Assembly (NCBI GenBank): GCA_964434345.1
Contig: CAYSUY010000016.1
Coordinates: 1 to 35,130, forward strand
Direction of reading: 5' to 3'
Source: CAIOSQ01 sp964434345
GTDB taxonomy: Bacteria > Pseudomonadota > Alphaproteobacteria > CACIAM-22H2
Length of the DNA stretch: 35,130 bases
Shown here one piece after another: positions 33,434-35,130 of this stretch; the stretch's first letter is position 1, and every line of letters begins with the position of its first letter. Made by a program: the position numbers and the translations under genes. The notes under the pieces are model-generated. The model saw nothing but the letters and a program-made list of their open reading frames with translations. It searched no databases and was not told the origin of the DNA.

Positions 33434-34363
33434 ATGAACCGGTATCTGCTGGGCCGCGCGGCCCAGTCGGTTCTCGCCGTCTTCGGCGTGATGACGATCG
33501 TCTTCGTCATCATGCGGCTGTCCGGCGATCCGACCCTTCTTCTGGTGCCGGAGGGTGCGACGCGCGAGCAGATCGATGCGCTCCGCGCGCAGCTGGGGTT
33601 CGACCGGCCGATCGCGGTGCAGTACGCCGACTATCTCTGGACGCTCGGGCGGCTCGATCTCGGACAATCCGTGGTCCAGCGCCTGCCGGTCTGGCGCATC
33701 GTCGGCGAACGCATCCCCTACACCGCCTGGCTGGCGAGCACCGCCCTCGCCTTCTCGGTCGGCATCGGCATCCCGGTCGGGGTCGCGACGGCCGTCTGGC
33801 GCGGCACTCTGGTCGAGCGCGCGCTGATGCCGCTGGTGCTCGTCGGCCAGAGCATGCCGACCTTCTGGTCCGGGATCCTGCTGATCATGCTGTTCGGCGT
33901 CGGGCTCGGCTGGCTCCCGACATCCGGCGCCGACGACTGGCGCGCGGTGATCATGCCGGCAGTGGCGCTTGGCGGCCTCTCGATGGCGACCTTCGCACGC
34001 ATCACCCGCACCGCCGTGATGGAAGAGCTTGGCAAAGACTATGTGCGGGCGATCCGTGCCAAGGGCGTCGCGCAGCCGGTGGTCGTGATCCGTCACGTCC
34101 TGCGCAACGGGGCCGTGCCCATCGTCACCATCGCGGCGCTCGAGATCGCCAATCTTCTCGCCGGAGCCGTCATCGTCGAGACGGTCTTCGCGTGGCCCGG
34201 CATGGGACAGCTTGCCGTGCAGTCGATCCAGGCACGCGATTTCCTCGTGGTGCAGGCCATCGTGCTGCTCGTATCCGTCACCTACGTGCTGCTGAATTTC
34301 GCGGCGGACATGCTCTATGGCGTGATCGATCCGCGGATCCGCCTGCGCGGGGGCCCGCGATGA
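33434..34363 (+). CDS. ABC transporter permease, DppB/OppB type (second system)
   Basis: A 309-residue permease with about six transmembrane segments. It has the DppB-type N-terminus NRYLLGRAAQSVLAVFGVMT followed by FVIMRLSGDPTLLLVPEGAT and QLGFDRPIAVQY. The EAA-like segment YVRAIRAKGVAQPVVVIRHV and the C-terminal VETVFAWPGMGQLAVQSIQ with DPRIR confirm the family. It starts 49 bases after the binding-protein stop, and its stop overlaps the next ATG by four bases. The product would pair with the DppC-type protein encoded next. Confidence 0.94.
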   Translation: MNRYLLGRAAQSVLAVFGVMTIVFVIMRLSGDPTLLLVPEGATREQIDALRAQLGFDRPIAVQYADYLWTLGRLDLGQSVVQRLPVWRIVGERIPYTAWLASTALAFSVGIGIPVGVATAVWRGTLVERALMPLVLVGQSMPTFWSGILLIMLFGVGLGWLPTSGADDWRAVIMPAVALGGLSMATFARITRTAVMEELGKDYVRAIRAKGVAQPVVVIRHVLRNGAVPIVTIAALEIANLLAGAVIVETVFAWPGMGQLAVQSIQARDFLVVQAIVLLVSVTYVLLNFAADMLYGVIDPRIRLRGGPR

Positions 34364-35130
34364 GCCGGATCCGCGCCGCCTTCTCCGCCCCGGGCACCAT
34401 CGCGATCGCGCCCTTCGCGCTGCTGCTGCTCGTGTTCACGCTGATGGCCCTGCTCGCCCCCGTGCTGGCGCCGCTCGATCCCGCGCGCCAGTCGCTGCTC
34501 GCGCGGCTGCGCCCGCCGGGCAGCATGGCCGGCGGCGTCACCTTCTGGCTCGGCACGGACGAGCTCGGCCGCGACCTGCTCAGCCGGGTCGTGCATGGCG
34601 CGCGGGCGTCGCTCGCGGTCGCCCTGCTGTCGGTGATCGTATCGGGCGTGATCGGCACCGCGCTGGGCGTCCTGGCCGGATACCGGCGCGGCTGGATCGA
34701 GATCGCGATCATGCGCGCGGTCGACGTCATGCTGTCGATTCCGGCGATCCTGCTCGCCATCATCACCGTCGCGGTGCTCGGCCCCGGCTTCCTCAATCTC
34801 GTCCTGGTGCTCGGCTTCACGCGCTGGCCGCGCTACACGCGGGTCGCGTATGCCCAGACCCTCGGCCAGGCCGGACTGCCCTACGTCACGGCGGCGCGGC
34901 TGGCCGGTGCGCGCATGCCGCGCCTGCTGCTGCGACATATCCTTCCGAACATAGCGGCGCCGCTGGTGGTCGTGGCGACGCTGGAATTCGGGCTGATGAT
35001 CCTGTTCGAGGCGGGCCTGAGCTTTCTCGGCCTGGGCATCCAGCCGCCGACCCCGAGCTGGGGCTCGATCATGAGCACCGGGCGCAACTATGTCGGCACC
35101 GCGTGGTGGATCGCGACCTTCCCTGGCATC
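34360..35130 (+). CDS. ABC transporter permease, DppC/OppC type (second system, partial at right edge)
   Basis: The first 257 codons are visible and open to the window end. They show TM1 (IAIAPFALLLLVFTLMALLAP), FWLGTDELGRDLLSRVVHGA, DVMLSIPAILLAIITVAVLG, the EAA-like YVTAARLAGARMPRLLLRHI, and FEAGLSFLGLGIQPPTPSWG, all diagnostic of DppC/OppC permeases. Only about 25-30 residues (the last TM and DPR segment) should be missing. The ATG lies inside the previous stop (ATGA), so both permeases are translationally coupled. Confidence 0.93.
   Translation, partial: MSRIRAAFSAPGTIAIAPFALLLLVFTLMALLAPVLAPLDPARQSLLARLRPPGSMAGGVTFWLGTDELGRDLLSRVVHGARASLAVALLSVIVSGVIGTALGVLAGYRRGWIEIAIMRAVDVMLSIPAILLAIITVAVLGPGFLNLVLVLGFTRWPRYTRVAYAQTLGQAGLPYVTAARLAGARMPRLLLRHILPNIAAPLVVVATLEFGLMILFEAGLSFLGLGIQPPTPSWGSIMSTGRNYVGTAWWIATFPGI

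Noticed and set aside
1..35130. tRNA, rRNA, CRISPR, insertion sequence or prophage features
   Set aside because: Looked for and not seen: no cloverleaf, no regularly spaced direct repeats, no transposase or integrase, and no abrupt composition change.

Overview
The window is GC-rich, gene-dense DNA of a type typical of soil or freshwater Alphaproteobacteria. Support comes from the strong G/C bias at third codon positions, DUF1289 and DUF2256 proteins, O-GlcNAc-transferase-like TPR proteins, and several Dpp/Opp-type ABC and HyuA/HyuB genes. The order could be Rhodospirillales or Hyphomicrobiales; genus cannot be assigned from this sequence alone. No rRNA, tRNA, CRISPR array, phage gene, transposase or replication origin was seen. 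No gene-free stretch exceeds about 210 bases.

Layout. 1-403 (-): 5' part of an IlvD/EDD sugar-acid dehydratase. 538-1363 (+): a DCC-family thiol-disulfide protein, a 56-residue DUF2256 protein and a 60-residue protein that is almost only a signal peptide plus a PEP-CTERM tail. 1342-3027 (-): a ThDP-dependent, acetolactate-synthase-like enzyme. 3171-7549 (+): two translationally coupled TPR/O-GlcNAc-transferase-like (SPINDLY) proteins, the first lacking a short conserved nucleotide-sugar-binding segment. 7562-8957 (+): a DUF1289 protein and an acyl-CoA dehydrogenase. 8958-10920 (-): an SDR oxidoreductase and an MFS transporter.

10921-22134 (+) is one long catabolic-looking operon: IclR regulator, HyuA/HyuB (ATP-dependent hydantoinase/oxoprolinase family), an SDR, and a complete Dpp/Opp-type ABC importer (binding protein, two permeases, two ATPases). 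It meets end-to-end a minus-strand set (28385-22137): pirin, amidase, Asp/Glu/hydantoin-racemase-like protein without the usual cysteines, a dimethylformamidase large-subunit homologue, and an amidohydrolase. Together these look like uptake and stepwise cleavage of an amide, cyclic amide or peptide-like compound. The substrate is unknown and the pathway is inferred.

28500-30115 (+): a 57-residue protein coupled to a second amidase, resembling in layout the AtzG/AtzE pair. 30063-31676 (-): a membrane-anchored, stand-alone glutamate-synthase-domain protein. 31888-35130 (+): the start of a second Dpp/Opp-type importer (binding protein, permease, permease cut by the window edge).

The most notable points are: the active-site deletion in one member of a coupled OGT pair; hyuA lacking its expected stop codon and staying open for 1.5 kb through hyuB; the racemase homologue without catalytic cysteines; the near-empty PEP-CTERM protein; an orphan dimethylformamidase large subunit; and a strong hairpin between the binding-protein gene and the permease genes.
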